The notes: generated from the letters alone by a model not told the origin. Counted from the first letter of the stretch, positions 1-6,382 are shown. The stretch is 9,540 bases of DNA from Mariprofundaceae bacterium (GCA_027035825.1 JALVTX010000094.1:1-9540); one strand, 5' to 3'. Numbers and translations: made by a program.

Positions 1-1877
1 GGCCGTACATGGGGCCGATTCCGTTCAACGCGCCGGTGGCGATGGCCGCCTCGCTGGTGATTGCCTACATGTTCACGCCGTGGATCGCCCAGCGCTGGAT
101 GCCCTGCAAGGAAACCTCGCCGACGCTAGAGGAGCTGGACGCGCAGCCGAAGGACTGGGTGCACCGCACCTACACGCGGCTGGCCCGGCCGCTTCTGGAG
201 GACGGCAAACGCCGTCGGACGCTGTGGATCGCGGTGGCGCTGATGTTCGCGTTCGCGATGTGGGAGCCGGCCTGGCAGTTCGTGCGGCCGTCCGGCGTGG
301 GCGGCCCGCTCACGCCCGGCACGGTGGAGCTGAAGATGCTGCCCAAGGGCAACAAGAACACGTTCAACATCACCATTGACATGCCCGAGGGCACGCCGCT
401 GGAGGCCACCGACGCCGTGGCGCGCGAAGTGGCGGACGTGGTGCGCCGCCACCCGATGGTCACCGACTACGAAACCTTCGTCGGCCAGGCCGGACCGATC
501 GACTTCAACGGCATGCTGCGGGGCGCGGTGCTGCGCCAGGGGCCGCACCTGGCCGAGATCCGCGTCAACCTCGTGCGCAAGGAGGAACGGACGATTCACT
601 CCGACGCCATCGTGCTGGAGCTGCGCGACTGGCTGAAGCCCGTGCGCGCGCGCCATCCCGAGGCCAACATCAAGCTGGTGGAAGACCCGCCAGGGCCGCC
701 GGTGCGGGCCACGCTGCTGGCCGAGATCTACGGCCCGGACGATGCCGTGCGCAACCAGCTCGCCAAGAAGGTGCGGGGCGTCTTCGAGCACACCTGGGAC
801 GTGGTGGACGTGGACGACTCGGTGGGCGATGCGCAAAAGGAACTCAGGCTGTCCATCAACCGCGAGAAGGCGGCGCGGCTGGGCGTGGCCACGGCGCAGG
901 TGGCGCGGGCGCTGCATGATTTCCTGAGCGGCTTTTCCATCGGCGCGGTGCACGTGGCCACGGAGCGCCACCCGGTGCTCATCCGCGTGCGCATGCCGCG
1001 TGAAATGCGGGTGCGCCCGTCCGATCTCGACCGCATCTATGTCGCGGGGCGTCAGGGGCCGGTGCCGCTGTCGGCCATCGCCCGCTGGGTGGACGATGTC
1101 GTGCCGCCGCCGCTGTTCACCAAGGACGGCCATGACGTCGCCTACGTTTCCGGCGAGCCCAAGGTCGGTTCGCAGGTCTATTCGCTGCTGGACATGGACA
1201 AGAAGCTGGATGGCAAGGAACTGCTGCCCGGCGCGAAACTCACGACCGGCGGCATGCGATTCACCCGCACGCAGCCGGACGACACCTTCGGCTACCAGCT
1301 CTTGTGGGACGGCGAGATGCGGCTGACGCTGGACGTGTTCCGCGACCTCGGCGCGGCCTTCATCGTCGCCCTGGTGATGATCTACCTGCTGATGGTGGCG
1401 TACTACGGGCAGTTCCTGCTGCCGATGCTGGTGATGGCGCCGACGGCGCTGACGATGATCGGCATCTTCCCCGGCCACCTCATCACCGGCCAGCCGTTCA
1501 CCGCCACCTCGATGATCGGCATGATCGCGCTGGCGGGCATCGTGGTGCGCAACTCCACGCTGCTCATCGATTTCATCCTCGACTACCGCCGGCGCGGCCA
1601 CTCGGTGAAGGACGCGGTGCTGGAAGCCGGCGCGGTGCGGGCGCGGCCTATCCTGCTGACGGCGCTGGCGGTGATTGCCGGCACGTCCATCATGATTTCC
1701 GATCCGGTGTTTGGCGGCTTGGGCGTGTCCATGGCCTTCGGCACGTTCGCGTCCACGGCGCTGACGCTGTTCATCGTGCCGCTGATCTACTACCTGTGGC
1801 AGAAGGACAAGCCCTTCCCGCCGGACGAGTCCTGCCCGGTTCCCGAACCCCAAAAGCAAGGAGGCGCTCAATCATGA
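1..1877 (+). CDS. RND efflux permease, C-terminal part (5' partial)
   Basis: Inner-membrane proton-driven efflux pump of the AcrB/HAE1 type. The reading frame is open from the left edge (first full codon at base 3), so the true start lies upstream; about 625 residues are present against roughly 1050 for the family. Counting from the Met at base 9: a segment matching TM6 (about 8-30, PIPFNAPVAM then TPWIA), TM7 (about 72-92), a large periplasmic porter/docking region (about 95-445), then TM8-TM12 (about 447-600). The family motif GIVVRNSTLLIDF lies in the TM10 area, and the PILLTALAVIAG motif follows. The TM4 proton-relay aspartates are in the missing part. The stop overlaps the next start (ATGA). 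The substrate cannot be read from the sequence; a membrane-fusion partner would be expected upstream. Family call is firm, specificity unknown. Confidence 0.93.
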   Translation, partial: PYMGPIPFNAPVAMAASLVIAYMFTPWIAQRWMPCKETSPTLEELDAQPKDWVHRTYTRLARPLLEDGKRRRTLWIAVALMFAFAMWEPAWQFVRPSGVGGPLTPGTVELKMLPKGNKNTFNITIDMPEGTPLEATDAVAREVADVVRRHPMVTDYETFVGQAGPIDFNGMLRGAVLRQGPHLAEIRVNLVRKEERTIHSDAIVLELRDWLKPVRARHPEANIKLVEDPPGPPVRATLLAEIYGPDDAVRNQLAKKVRGVFEHTWDVVDVDDSVGDAQKELRLSINREKAARLGVATAQVARALHDFLSGFSIGAVHVATERHPVLIRVRMPREMRVRPSDLDRIYVAGRQGPVPLSAIARWVDDVVPPPLFTKDGHDVAYVSGEPKVGSQVYSLLDMDKKLDGKELLPGAKLTTGGMRFTRTQPDDTFGYQLLWDGEMRLTLDVFRDLGAAFIVALVMIYLLMVAYYGQFLLPMLVMAPTALTMIGIFPGHLITGQPFTATSMIGMIALAGIVVRNSTLLIDFILDYRRRGHSVKDAVLEAGAVRARPILLTALAVIAGTSIMISDPVFGGLGVSMAFGTFASTALTLFIVPLIYYLWQKDKPFPPDESCPVPEPQKQGGAQS

Positions 1878-2095
1878 ACACCAATCGAGCCATTCGCATC
1901 ATCGCGGGATTCTTCATCATGCTTTCGGTGGCGCTCGCCCACGTCTACAACGGCGTGGATCTCGCCCACCCGACCTGGCTGTGGTTCACGCTGTTCGTCG
2001 GCGCGAACCTGTTCCAGTCCGGCATCACCCGCTGGTGCCTGATGGAAACGATCCTGAAGAAGCTGGGCATGAAGTCCTGCTGCGATCAGGGATGA
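1874..2095 (+). CDS. DUF2892 (YgaP-type) small membrane protein
   Basis: A 73-residue protein of the DUF2892 family, the membrane module found at the C-terminus of YgaP-like rhodaneses. It begins MNTNRAIRIIAGFFIMLSVA, has two hydrophobic helices (about 7-24 and 33-52) and ends in a cysteine-bearing tail (RWCLMETILKKLG, then SCC near the end), as in the family. The start is fixed by AAGGAGG at 1858-1864, nine bases upstream, and by the ATGA overlap with the RND gene, so it should be co-translated with the pump. Function is unknown; a role as membrane anchor or partner of sulfur-transfer proteins is inference from the family's recurrent neighbours. Confidence 0.85.
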   Translation: MNTNRAIRIIAGFFIMLSVALAHVYNGVDLAHPTWLWFTLFVGANLFQSGITRWCLMETILKKLGMKSCCDQG

Positions 2096-2117
2096 AACCA
2101 TCCCACGCTCACCCCAT

Positions 2118-2169
2118 GACGGACGCGGTCGTCCTCCCTCCCCTCCCCTGGATGCTGGCCGCGTCCGTC
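2118..2169 (+). terminator. Long-loop inverted repeat after DUF2892 gene
   Basis: An exact 11-bp inverted repeat: GACGGACGCGG at 2118-2128 and CCGCGTCCGTC at 2159-2169, separated by a 30-base C/T-rich loop. It starts 22 bases after the DUF2892 stop. There is no U-run behind it, so it is not a canonical intrinsic terminator; it may be an mRNA-end structure or a weak terminator. Its outer nine bases on each arm are the same as those of the strong terminator at 6619-6648. Confidence 0.45.
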
Positions 2170-2204
2170 TCCCCCATCCCGGGCGGTTCCGGCATGATAG
2201 CGCC

Positions 2205-2216
2205 CTCGCCGGCGAG
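2205..2216. other. 12-bp perfect palindrome in 5' spacer
   Basis: CTCGCCGGCGAG is a perfect palindrome lying 27 bases upstream of the YgaP-like gene start. It could be an operator half or a small RNA hairpin, but in DNA this GC-rich such a palindrome can also arise by chance. No convincing sigma-70 or sigma-54 promoter was recognised in 2096-2243. Confidence 0.2.
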
Positions 2217-2243
2217 TCCGCGGCGATGACAGGAGGCTGACGC

Positions 2244-2804
2244 ATGCAAATCACCGTCCAGGAACTGTTCGAGCGCGTGCGTTCAGGCCAGGTCGAATAC
2301 CTGGTGGACGTGCGCACGCCGGCCGAGTACGCCTCGGAGCGCCCGGACGTGCCGCGCCTGCGCAACCATCCCAACGAGTTCATCGAGCAGCTCGACCTGC
2401 CCCGCGAGGCCGAGATATACCTGATCTGCCGCTCGGGCCGCCGCTCGGCGATGGCGCAGCAGTTCCTGCGCGAACGCGGCTACCAAAACCCCATCAACGT
2501 GATGGGCGGCCTGCTGGCCTGGAAGGATGCCGGCCTGCCGGTGACCCGCACCCGCGGCATGTTTCCCATCATGCGGCAGGTGCACCTGGTGGCGGGCCTG
2601 ATGGCCCTGGCCGGCAGCCTGGGCGCGCTGTTCTGGGAACCGCGGATGGCCTGGCTGGCCGCCCTCGTCGGCGCGGGGCTCACCGTCTCCGGCGCCACCG
2701 GCTTCTGCGGCATGGCCAAGTTGCTGGGCCTGATGCCCTGGAACCGCAAGGCCGTGGACGAGGCGCGGCGCGAATCCCGACAGGGCGAAGGAGAAACGGC
2801 ATGA
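2244..2804 (+). CDS. Rhodanese / DUF2892 membrane fusion (YgaP-like)
   Basis: Membrane-anchored sulfurtransferase of 186 residues that transfers sulfane sulfur to thiophilic acceptors, with the catalytic domain on the cytoplasmic side as known for YgaP. The rhodanese domain spans residues 1-103: YLVDVRTPAEY at 19-29, the active-site loop CRSGRRS with catalytic Cys62, and the closing GGLLAWKDAGLPV at 88-100. Two hydrophobic helices follow (about 112-130 and 135-152), then a short Cys155-containing segment ending MPWNRK, which is the DUF2892-like module. The start is supported by AGGAGG at 2231-2236 with a seven-base gap. The stop overlaps the persulfide dioxygenase start (ATGA), so the two are translationally coupled and probably functionally linked. 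The gene symbol ygaP would be by similarity only, so it is left blank. Confidence 0.9.
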   Translation: MQITVQELFERVRSGQVEYLVDVRTPAEYASERPDVPRLRNHPNEFIEQLDLPREAEIYLICRSGRRSAMAQQFLRERGYQNPINVMGGLLAWKDAGLPVTRTRGMFPIMRQVHLVAGLMALAGSLGALFWEPRMAWLAALVGAGLTVSGATGFCGMAKLLGLMPWNRKAVDEARRESRQGEGETA

Positions 2805-3490
2805 TCTTCGAGCAACTGTTCGACGAGGACTCCTGCACCTACACCTACCTGCTGGCCGATGAGGCCACGCGCGAGGCCGTGCTGATCGACCCCGTGCTGG
2901 AGCGGGTGGACGAATACCTGGCGCTGCTGGAAAAACGCGGACTGAAACTGGCCTATGCGCTGGACACGCACGTCCACGCCGACCACGTCACCGGCGCGGG
3001 CGCGCTGCGCCGCCGCACCGGCTGCAACACGGGGCTATCCGTGCATGCCGGCGTCGGCTGCGCCGACCTGATGCTGCGCGAGGGCGCCATCATCCATGTG
3101 GGCGACATCGCCATCCGCGTGCTGGAGACGCCGGGCCACACGCCCACCTGCCTGTCCTATGTCGTGGACGGCAACGTGTTCACCGGCGATGCGCTGCTCA
3201 TCGGCAAGTGCGGGCGCACGGACTTCCAGGGCGGCGACGCGGGCCAGCTCTACGACTCCATCACCGGCAAGCTGTTCGCGCTGCCCGATGACACCATCGT
3301 CTGGCCCGGCCACGACTACGAGGGACGCACGCGCAGCACCATCGGCAAGGAGAAGCGGAACAATCCCCGGCTGCGACTGGATCGGGACGCATTCATCCGG
3401 TTCATGAAGGAGCTGAATCTGCCCAAGCCCCGCCGCATTGACGAGGCGGTGCCGGCCAACCGCGCCTGCGGCGAACGCCAGGCGGCATGA
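2801..3490 (+). CDS. Persulfide dioxygenase (ETHE1-like)
   Basis: Metallo-beta-lactamase-fold non-haem iron enzyme of 229 residues. The family oxidises glutathione persulfide with O2 to sulfite and glutathione in the cytoplasm, downstream of SQR. Visible motifs: THVHADH at 56-62, TPGHTPTCLSY at 110-120, FTGDALLIGKCGRTDFQGGD at 127-146, and a C-terminal WPGHDYEG. By comparison with ETHE1, the 2-His-1-Asp iron ligands should be His57, His113 and Asp130, all present. The GKCGRTDFQ stretch and the RSTIGKEKRNNPR segment separate it from glyoxalase II proteins. Length is normal for bacterial stand-alone persulfide dioxygenases. SD AAGGAG lies at 2788-2793, and the start overlaps the stop of the upstream rhodanese fusion. 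Confidence in family and likely reaction is high. Confidence 0.94.
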   Translation: MIFEQLFDEDSCTYTYLLADEATREAVLIDPVLERVDEYLALLEKRGLKLAYALDTHVHADHVTGAGALRRRTGCNTGLSVHAGVGCADLMLREGAIIHVGDIAIRVLETPGHTPTCLSYVVDGNVFTGDALLIGKCGRTDFQGGDAGQLYDSITGKLFALPDDTIVWPGHDYEGRTRSTIGKEKRNNPRLRLDRDAFIRFMKELNLPKPRRIDEAVPANRACGERQAA

Positions 3491-3498
3491 CGGGGAAC

Positions 3499-3561
3499 AT
3501 GAATGGCGCCCCGCGACATGGCCCGGCTAAAACCCCGCGGCGCGACCGCGCGGTTGCATGA
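3499..3561 (+). other. Possible 20-codon upstream ORF coupled to TauE/SafE gene
   Basis: A 20-codon ORF begins nine bases after the dioxygenase stop and ends with TGA overlapping the permease ATG (ATGA at 3558-3561). Its peptide is rich in Arg, Pro and Ala. The permease start has no Shine-Dalgarno sequence of its own, so re-initiation from this ORF is plausible. Against it: the GGGGA at 3492-3496 is only two bases from the ATG, a poor spacing. A GC-rich hairpin (CCGCG 3535-3539 with CGCGG 3549-3553) sits inside it. Confidence 0.25.
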
Positions 3562-4301
3562 GCCCGCTGGCATGGCTGCTGGCGCCGCTGATCGGGGTGC
3601 TGCTGGCCTTGTTCGGCGCCGGCGGCGGCATGACCACGGTGCCGCTGCTCACGCACCTGCTGCACATGCCCATCAAGGAGGCCGTGGCCTCCAGCCTGTG
3701 GATCGTCGCCGCCGTGAGTCTGGCGGCGCTCATTCGCCAGCATGCCTGGCGGCGGCTCAACTACCGGCTGCTGGCCTGGTTCGCCGCCGGCGGCCTGCTC
3801 GGCGGCTGGCTGGGCGCGCGGCTGGGGCTGGCCATGCCGGCCGCCATGCAGAGCGCCATCTTCGGCGCGCTGACCTGGTTCGTGGCCTGGTGGATGCACC
3901 GTCCGAAACCGGCGGAAGCCGGCGGCGGCGCCATCTGCCGCTGCGTCCGCACGCTGATCACCGGCGTGGCGCTGGGCGTGGTGACAGGCGTGCTCGGCGT
4001 GGGCGGCGGCTTTCTGATGGTGCCGGCGCTGCTCTGGCTCGGCGTGCCGGACTACCGGCTGGCGGTGGCGCATTCGCTGCTGCTCATCACCGTCAACGCC
4101 GTGGCGGCGGGTGCGGGCTACCTGGGCGCCATCGCGCTGCAACCGGAACCGCTCGCCGTCATCGCGCTGTTGGCGATGGCCGGCAGCCTGGCCGGCCACT
4201 GGCTGCTGCACCGCCTGCCCGTGGCGCGACTGCAACAGGCCTTCAGCCTGCTGCTCGTGGCCATTGGCGGCCTGATGTTCTGGGACGCATTGAAGGCTTG
4301 A
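3558..4301 (+). CDS. TauE/SafE family anion permease
   Basis: Integral membrane protein of 247 residues in the TauE/SafE (YfcA-like) family, members of which are linked to export of sulfite, sulfoacetate or other organosulfur anions. It has the internal duplication typical of the family: LFGAGGGMTTVPLL near residues 18-31 and VLGVGGGFLMVPALL near 145-159, each opening a half of about four hydrophobic helices, joined by a polar loop (about 114-131) containing two cysteines (CRC). The ATG at 3558 is chosen because the first helix and glycine signature follow at once; no good SD is visible before it. It lies 67 bases after the persulfide dioxygenase, whose product is sulfite, so sulfite export is a reasonable inference but not shown by sequence. 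Confidence 0.88.
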   Translation: MSPLAWLLAPLIGVLLALFGAGGGMTTVPLLTHLLHMPIKEAVASSLWIVAAVSLAALIRQHAWRRLNYRLLAWFAAGGLLGGWLGARLGLAMPAAMQSAIFGALTWFVAWWMHRPKPAEAGGGAICRCVRTLITGVALGVVTGVLGVGGGFLMVPALLWLGVPDYRLAVAHSLLLITVNAVAAGAGYLGAIALQPEPLAVIALLAMAGSLAGHWLLHRLPVARLQQAFSLLLVAIGGLMFWDALKA

Positions 4302-4304
4302 TCC

Positions 4305-4433
4305 CATCGCAAAAAGTCCGTCCATGGACTTTTTGCTTGACGGGAAGCGAAAGGCGCGACTTTCGCTTCCCTCACAAATCCGCCGCTTGCTTGCGCAAGC
4401 TCTGGATTTGCGCGGCCGTCCATGGCCGCGATG
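4305..4433. repeat. Intergenic mosaic element of four hairpins with short terminal inverted repeats
   Basis: Four consecutive stem-loops fill the gap between two genes: 4309-4336 (11-bp stem), 4342-4371 (GGGAAGCGAAA/TTTCGCTTCCC, 11-bp stem, eight-base loop), 4375-4410 (CAAATCC/GGATTTG with an inner GCTTGC-TTGC-GCAAGC hairpin) and 4411-4430 (CGCGGCC/GGCCGCG). The first and last share the ten bases CCGTCCATGG and the loop GTCCAT. The ends form a six-base inverted repeat, CATCGC at 4305-4310 and GCGATG at 4428-4433. A related single end occurs at 6672-6697. There is no ORF with coding character in it. It looks like a non-coding REP/MITE-type repeat or a structured RNA; which one cannot be settled here. 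Confidence 0.6.
4309..4336 (+). terminator. Hairpin with T-run after TauE/SafE gene (possibly bidirectional)
   Basis: GCAAAAAGTCC at 4309-4319 and GGACTTTTTGC at 4326-4336 form an 11-bp stem with a six-base loop. The A5/T5 tracts on opposite arms resemble a bidirectional intrinsic terminator. It begins eight bases after the permease stop codon. It is also the left end of the mosaic repeat element described separately, so its terminator role may be secondary. Confidence 0.5.
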
Positions 4434-4434
4434 A

Positions 4435-4452
4435 CGGCTTCTTGCGAAGCCG
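4435..4452 (+). other. Short hairpin beside the mosaic element
   Basis: CGGCTTC (4435-4441) and GAAGCCG (4446-4452) make a 7-bp stem with loop TTGC, the same tetraloop as the inner hairpin at 4385-4400. A smaller inverted repeat, ATGAC-A-GTCAT at 4460-4470, follows just before the SD of the next gene. The first may be a fifth hairpin of the element; the second could be a chance palindrome or an operator. Confidence 0.4.
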
Positions 4453-4485
4453 CCAAGGCATGACAGTCATCGAAAGGAGAATACG

Positions 4486-4929
4486 ATGAGGAACACGATG
4501 CGAAGGATGACGCTGGCCTTATGGCTGCTGGCGCTCCCGGCTGGCGCGGGAAGCGCGCTGGCCTGCGGCGTGGGCGACATGAGCCCGGCCGGCTACGAGG
4601 TGGCCACGCTCAGCCACGCCTACACCCACTGGGAGCAGGGAGCGGCCTCCCCCATCCCGTTCCTGTTCGTGGATGTCCGCACCCCTGCCGAATACCGCGC
4701 CGGTCATGTGCCGGGCGCGATCAACATCCCGGTGGACGAGCTGGCAAACCGGCTGAATGAGGTGCCGCGCAACCGGCAGGTTTACGTCTATTGCGAGGCC
4801 GGCGTGCGCGCCGCGCGCGCGGGCAAGCTGCTTGCTGCCAAGGGTTTCAACAACATCGAGGTCGTGCCGGCCAGTATGCGCGGCTGGCGCGACGCCGGAT
4901 ATCCCGTGAAGAAAGGAGAACAGCCATGA
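4486..4929 (+). CDS. Exported (periplasmic) single-domain rhodanese
   Basis: Sulfurtransferase of 147 residues with a signal peptide. The N-terminus has a basic start (MRNTMRRM), a hydrophobic core (LALWLLALPAGAG) and a signal peptidase I site, probably after ALA at residue 26. The lipobox position before Cys27 carries Ala-Leu-Ala, so a lipoprotein is less likely. The rhodanese fold follows: LFVDVRTPAEYRAGHVPGA at 60-78, INIPVDEL at 79-86, the active-site loop CEAGVRA with catalytic Cys103, and a closing SMRGWRDAGYPV. The start is fixed by AAAGGAG at 4473-4479. The stop overlaps the next rhodanese start (ATGA). Its likely role is handling sulfane sulfur such as thiosulfate or persulfides in the periplasm; acceptor and donor are unknown. 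Confidence 0.9.
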   Translation: MRNTMRRMTLALWLLALPAGAGSALACGVGDMSPAGYEVATLSHAYTHWEQGAASPIPFLFVDVRTPAEYRAGHVPGAINIPVDELANRLNEVPRNRQVYVYCEAGVRAARAGKLLAAKGFNNIEVVPASMRGWRDAGYPVKKGEQP

Positions 4930-5261
4930 AACACGTCACCGTCGAGGAACTGCGCCAGATCTGGCCGGACAAGGCCGCCGGCGGCGAATGCTGTCTGATC
5001 GACGTGCGCACGCCGGCCGAATACGCCGAGGCGCACGTGCCGGGCGCCAGACTCATCTGCCTGGACACGCTGGAGGCCCGCGCCCACGAGATCCCCAGGG
5101 ATCGCGACGTCTATCTCATCTGCCGCTCGGGCGCGCGCTCGGCGCAGGCGCTGAAATACCTGAGCGCGGCGCACGGCCATGAGCGGCTCATCAACGTGGC
5201 CGGGGGCACGATGGCCTGGATCGCCGCCGGCTACCCGGTGGAAACAGGGGGTGTGGCATGA
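4926..5261 (+). CDS. Cytoplasmic single-domain rhodanese
   Basis: A 111-residue sulfurtransferase without a signal peptide. It shows CLIDVRTPAEYAEAHVPGA at 23-41, the active-site loop CRSGARS with catalytic Cys66, and NVAGGTMAWIAAGYPV at the end, so it is a complete single rhodanese domain. The loop CRSGxRS matches that of the YgaP-like protein at 2244, not the CEAGVRA loop of its immediate upstream neighbour. SD AAAGGAG at 4912-4918 and the ATGA overlap fix the start; the stop again overlaps the DUF302 gene start. It is placed to move sulfur between low-molecular-weight persulfides, sulfite and protein carriers inside the cell (inference). Confidence 0.9.
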   Translation: MKHVTVEELRQIWPDKAAGGECCLIDVRTPAEYAEAHVPGARLICLDTLEARAHEIPRDRDVYLICRSGARSAQALKYLSAAHGHERLINVAGGTMAWIAAGYPVETGGVA

Positions 5262-5665
5262 GTGGCATGAACGAACAACTGGGCATGAGCACGATTTTCG
5301 ACGGCGACGTCGAGGCGGCGGAGGCCGCCATCACCGAGGCGCTGAAGGCCGTCGGTTTCGGCATCCTCACCCGCATTGACGTGGCGGCCACGCTGAAAAG
5401 CAAGATCGGCGTGGAGCGGCCGCCCTATGTCATTCTGGGCGCGTGCAACCCGAAGCTCGCGCACCGGGCCCTGCAGATCGCGCCGGAAATCGGCCTGATG
5501 CTGCCCTGCAATGTCGTCGTCCGCGAAACCGACGACGGCAAGACCGAAGTGAGCATCGTCAACCCGGACGCGATGCTGGGCGTCGTGAACCGGCCTGAGC
5601 TGGTGGAGCTGGCCGCCGAGGCGCGGCCCCTGTTCGAGCAGGCGCTGGCGGCCCTCTCCAGGTGA
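5258..5665 (+). CDS. DUF302 domain protein
   Basis: A soluble 135-residue protein of the DUF302 family, of unknown function. Recognisable features are GFGILTRIDVAATLKSKIGV at 33-52, the hallmark ILGACNPKLAHRAL with Cys63 at 59-72, and EIGLMLPCNVVV with Cys84 at 77-88. The start at 5258 is chosen for the ATGA overlap with the rhodanese; the SD there (AGGGGG at 5246-5251) is only moderate, and Met4 (5267) or Met10 (5285) are alternative starts because the conserved fold begins around residue 11. It is co-operonic with the rhodanese pair. The two conserved cysteines make thiol or persulfide chemistry thinkable, but nothing here shows it. Confidence 0.88.
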   Translation: MSGMNEQLGMSTIFDGDVEAAEAAITEALKAVGFGILTRIDVAATLKSKIGVERPPYVILGACNPKLAHRALQIAPEIGLMLPCNVVVRETDDGKTEVSIVNPDAMLGVVNRPELVELAAEARPLFEQALAALSR

Positions 5666-5682
5666 GCACCCCCAGGTGAGCA
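5658..5682 (+). repeat. 11-bp direct repeat at DUF302/regulator junction
   Basis: CCAGGTGAGCA occurs at 5658-5668 and again at 5672-5682, a 14-base period. The first copy contains the DUF302 stop codon (TGA 5663-5665). The second supplies AGGTGAG as a possible ribosome binding site for the GTG start at 5690. Confidence 0.55.
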
Positions 5683-5689
5683 TTCCCGC

Positions 5690-6382
5690 GTGAACGAACC
5701 CGCGCCCGCGTGGCTGGTGCGCTTTCCGGCGCTGGCGGCCATCCGCGACCCGGCCTGGCGGCAGGCCGCGGCCTCGGCGCAGATCATGCGCGTCACGCCG
5801 GGCTACGTGTTGTTCCGCGACGGCAGCCCCTGCAAGGCCTGGGTGCTGGTCGCCCAGGGCAGCATCCTGGTGCGCAAGGTGGATCCGGAGGGGCGCGAGA
5901 TCGTGCTCTACCGCGTCGAGGACTGCCAGAGTTGCATGCTGACCACGACCTGCCTGTTGGGCGGGCTGGACTACCCGGCCGAGGGCGTGGCCGAAACGGC
6001 GGCCGAACTCGTCGTCCTGCCATCGGAAATCTTCGAGACGGCAATGGCCGAATCCGAGGGCTTCCGGCGTTTCGTGATGCGCGCCATCGGGCGACGCATC
6101 GCCGACCTGATGGCGTTGATCGAGGAGGTCGCCTTCGGGCGCATGGACGCGCGCCTGGCCCGGTTGCTGCTGCGGCGGGCGGAAGGCGGCGAGCTTCGCA
6201 TCACGCACCAGGAACTGGCCTCGGAACTCGGCACCGCGCGTGAGGTGGTCAGCCGCGTGCTCAAGAGTTTCGAGCGCAACGGCTGGGTGCGGCTGGGCCG
6301 GGGCCGCATCGAGGTGCTCGATGACAGGGCGCTGGCGGCCCTGTGTGATAACGTCACAGACAATGGCATGGAAGCATATTAG
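5690..6382 (+). CDS. Crp/Fnr family transcriptional regulator
   Basis: DNA-binding regulator of 230 residues. Residues about 14-120 form a cyclic-nucleotide-binding-like effector domain (GYVLFRDGSPCKAWVLVAQG at 38-57); 130-155 is the long dimerisation helix; the winged helix follows, with THQELASELGTAREVVSRVL at 172-191 as helix-turn-helix and GRGRIEVLD as the wing. The effector domain carries a cysteine cluster, DCQSCMLTTTC (Cys79, Cys82, Cys88), plus Cys48. It lacks the N-terminal cysteine cluster of true Fnr and the cAMP-binding RxS motif of Crp. The start is GTG at 5690, 24 bases after the DUF302 stop, with AGGTGAG at 5674-5680. As last gene of the rhodanese/DUF302 group it may control the surrounding sulfur genes, and a fitting site lies within its own 3' end. 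Confidence 0.92.
   Translation: MNEPAPAWLVRFPALAAIRDPAWRQAAASAQIMRVTPGYVLFRDGSPCKAWVLVAQGSILVRKVDPEGREIVLYRVEDCQSCMLTTTCLLGGLDYPAEGVAETAAELVVLPSEIFETAMAESEGFRRFVMRAIGRRIADLMALIEEVAFGRMDARLARLLLRRAEGGELRITHQELASELGTAREVVSRVLKSFERNGWVRLGRGRIEVLDDRALAALCDNVTDNGMEAY
6344..6358 (+). promoter_or_regulatory. Candidate Crp/Fnr-type operator (TGTGA-N5-TCACA)
   Basis: A perfect inverted repeat TGTGA-TAACG-TCACA lies in the last codons of the regulator gene. It resembles the Crp half-sites but with a five-base instead of six-base spacer. Its centre (6351) falls about 41 bases upstream of the start point predicted from the promoter at 6357-6385, the class II activator position. Confidence 0.5.

Noticed and set aside
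126..1871. 581-codon open frame on the minus strand
   Set aside because: It lies antisense to the RND gene and its translation is a low-complexity mix of His, Arg, Gln and Ala with no recognisable domain, the usual shadow in high-GC coding DNA.
2185..2206. Possible sigma-54 promoter (GGCATGATAGCGCC) before the YgaP-like gene
   Set aside because: The GG and GC elements are not ten bases apart as required for the -24/-12 pattern.
4309..4452. CRISPR array
   Set aside because: The hairpins have different arm sequences and there are no regularly spaced identical direct repeats.
4442..4470. Possible promoter TTGCGA-N17-AGTCAT before the exported rhodanese
   Set aside because: The -10 is very poor, the -35 lies within a hairpin, and the start point would be nearly on top of the SD.
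3503..4489. 328-codon plus-strand frame overlapping the permease
   Set aside because: It is the other reading frame of the TauE/SafE gene and continues through the hairpin cluster; the permease frame has the family glycine motifs, this one has none.
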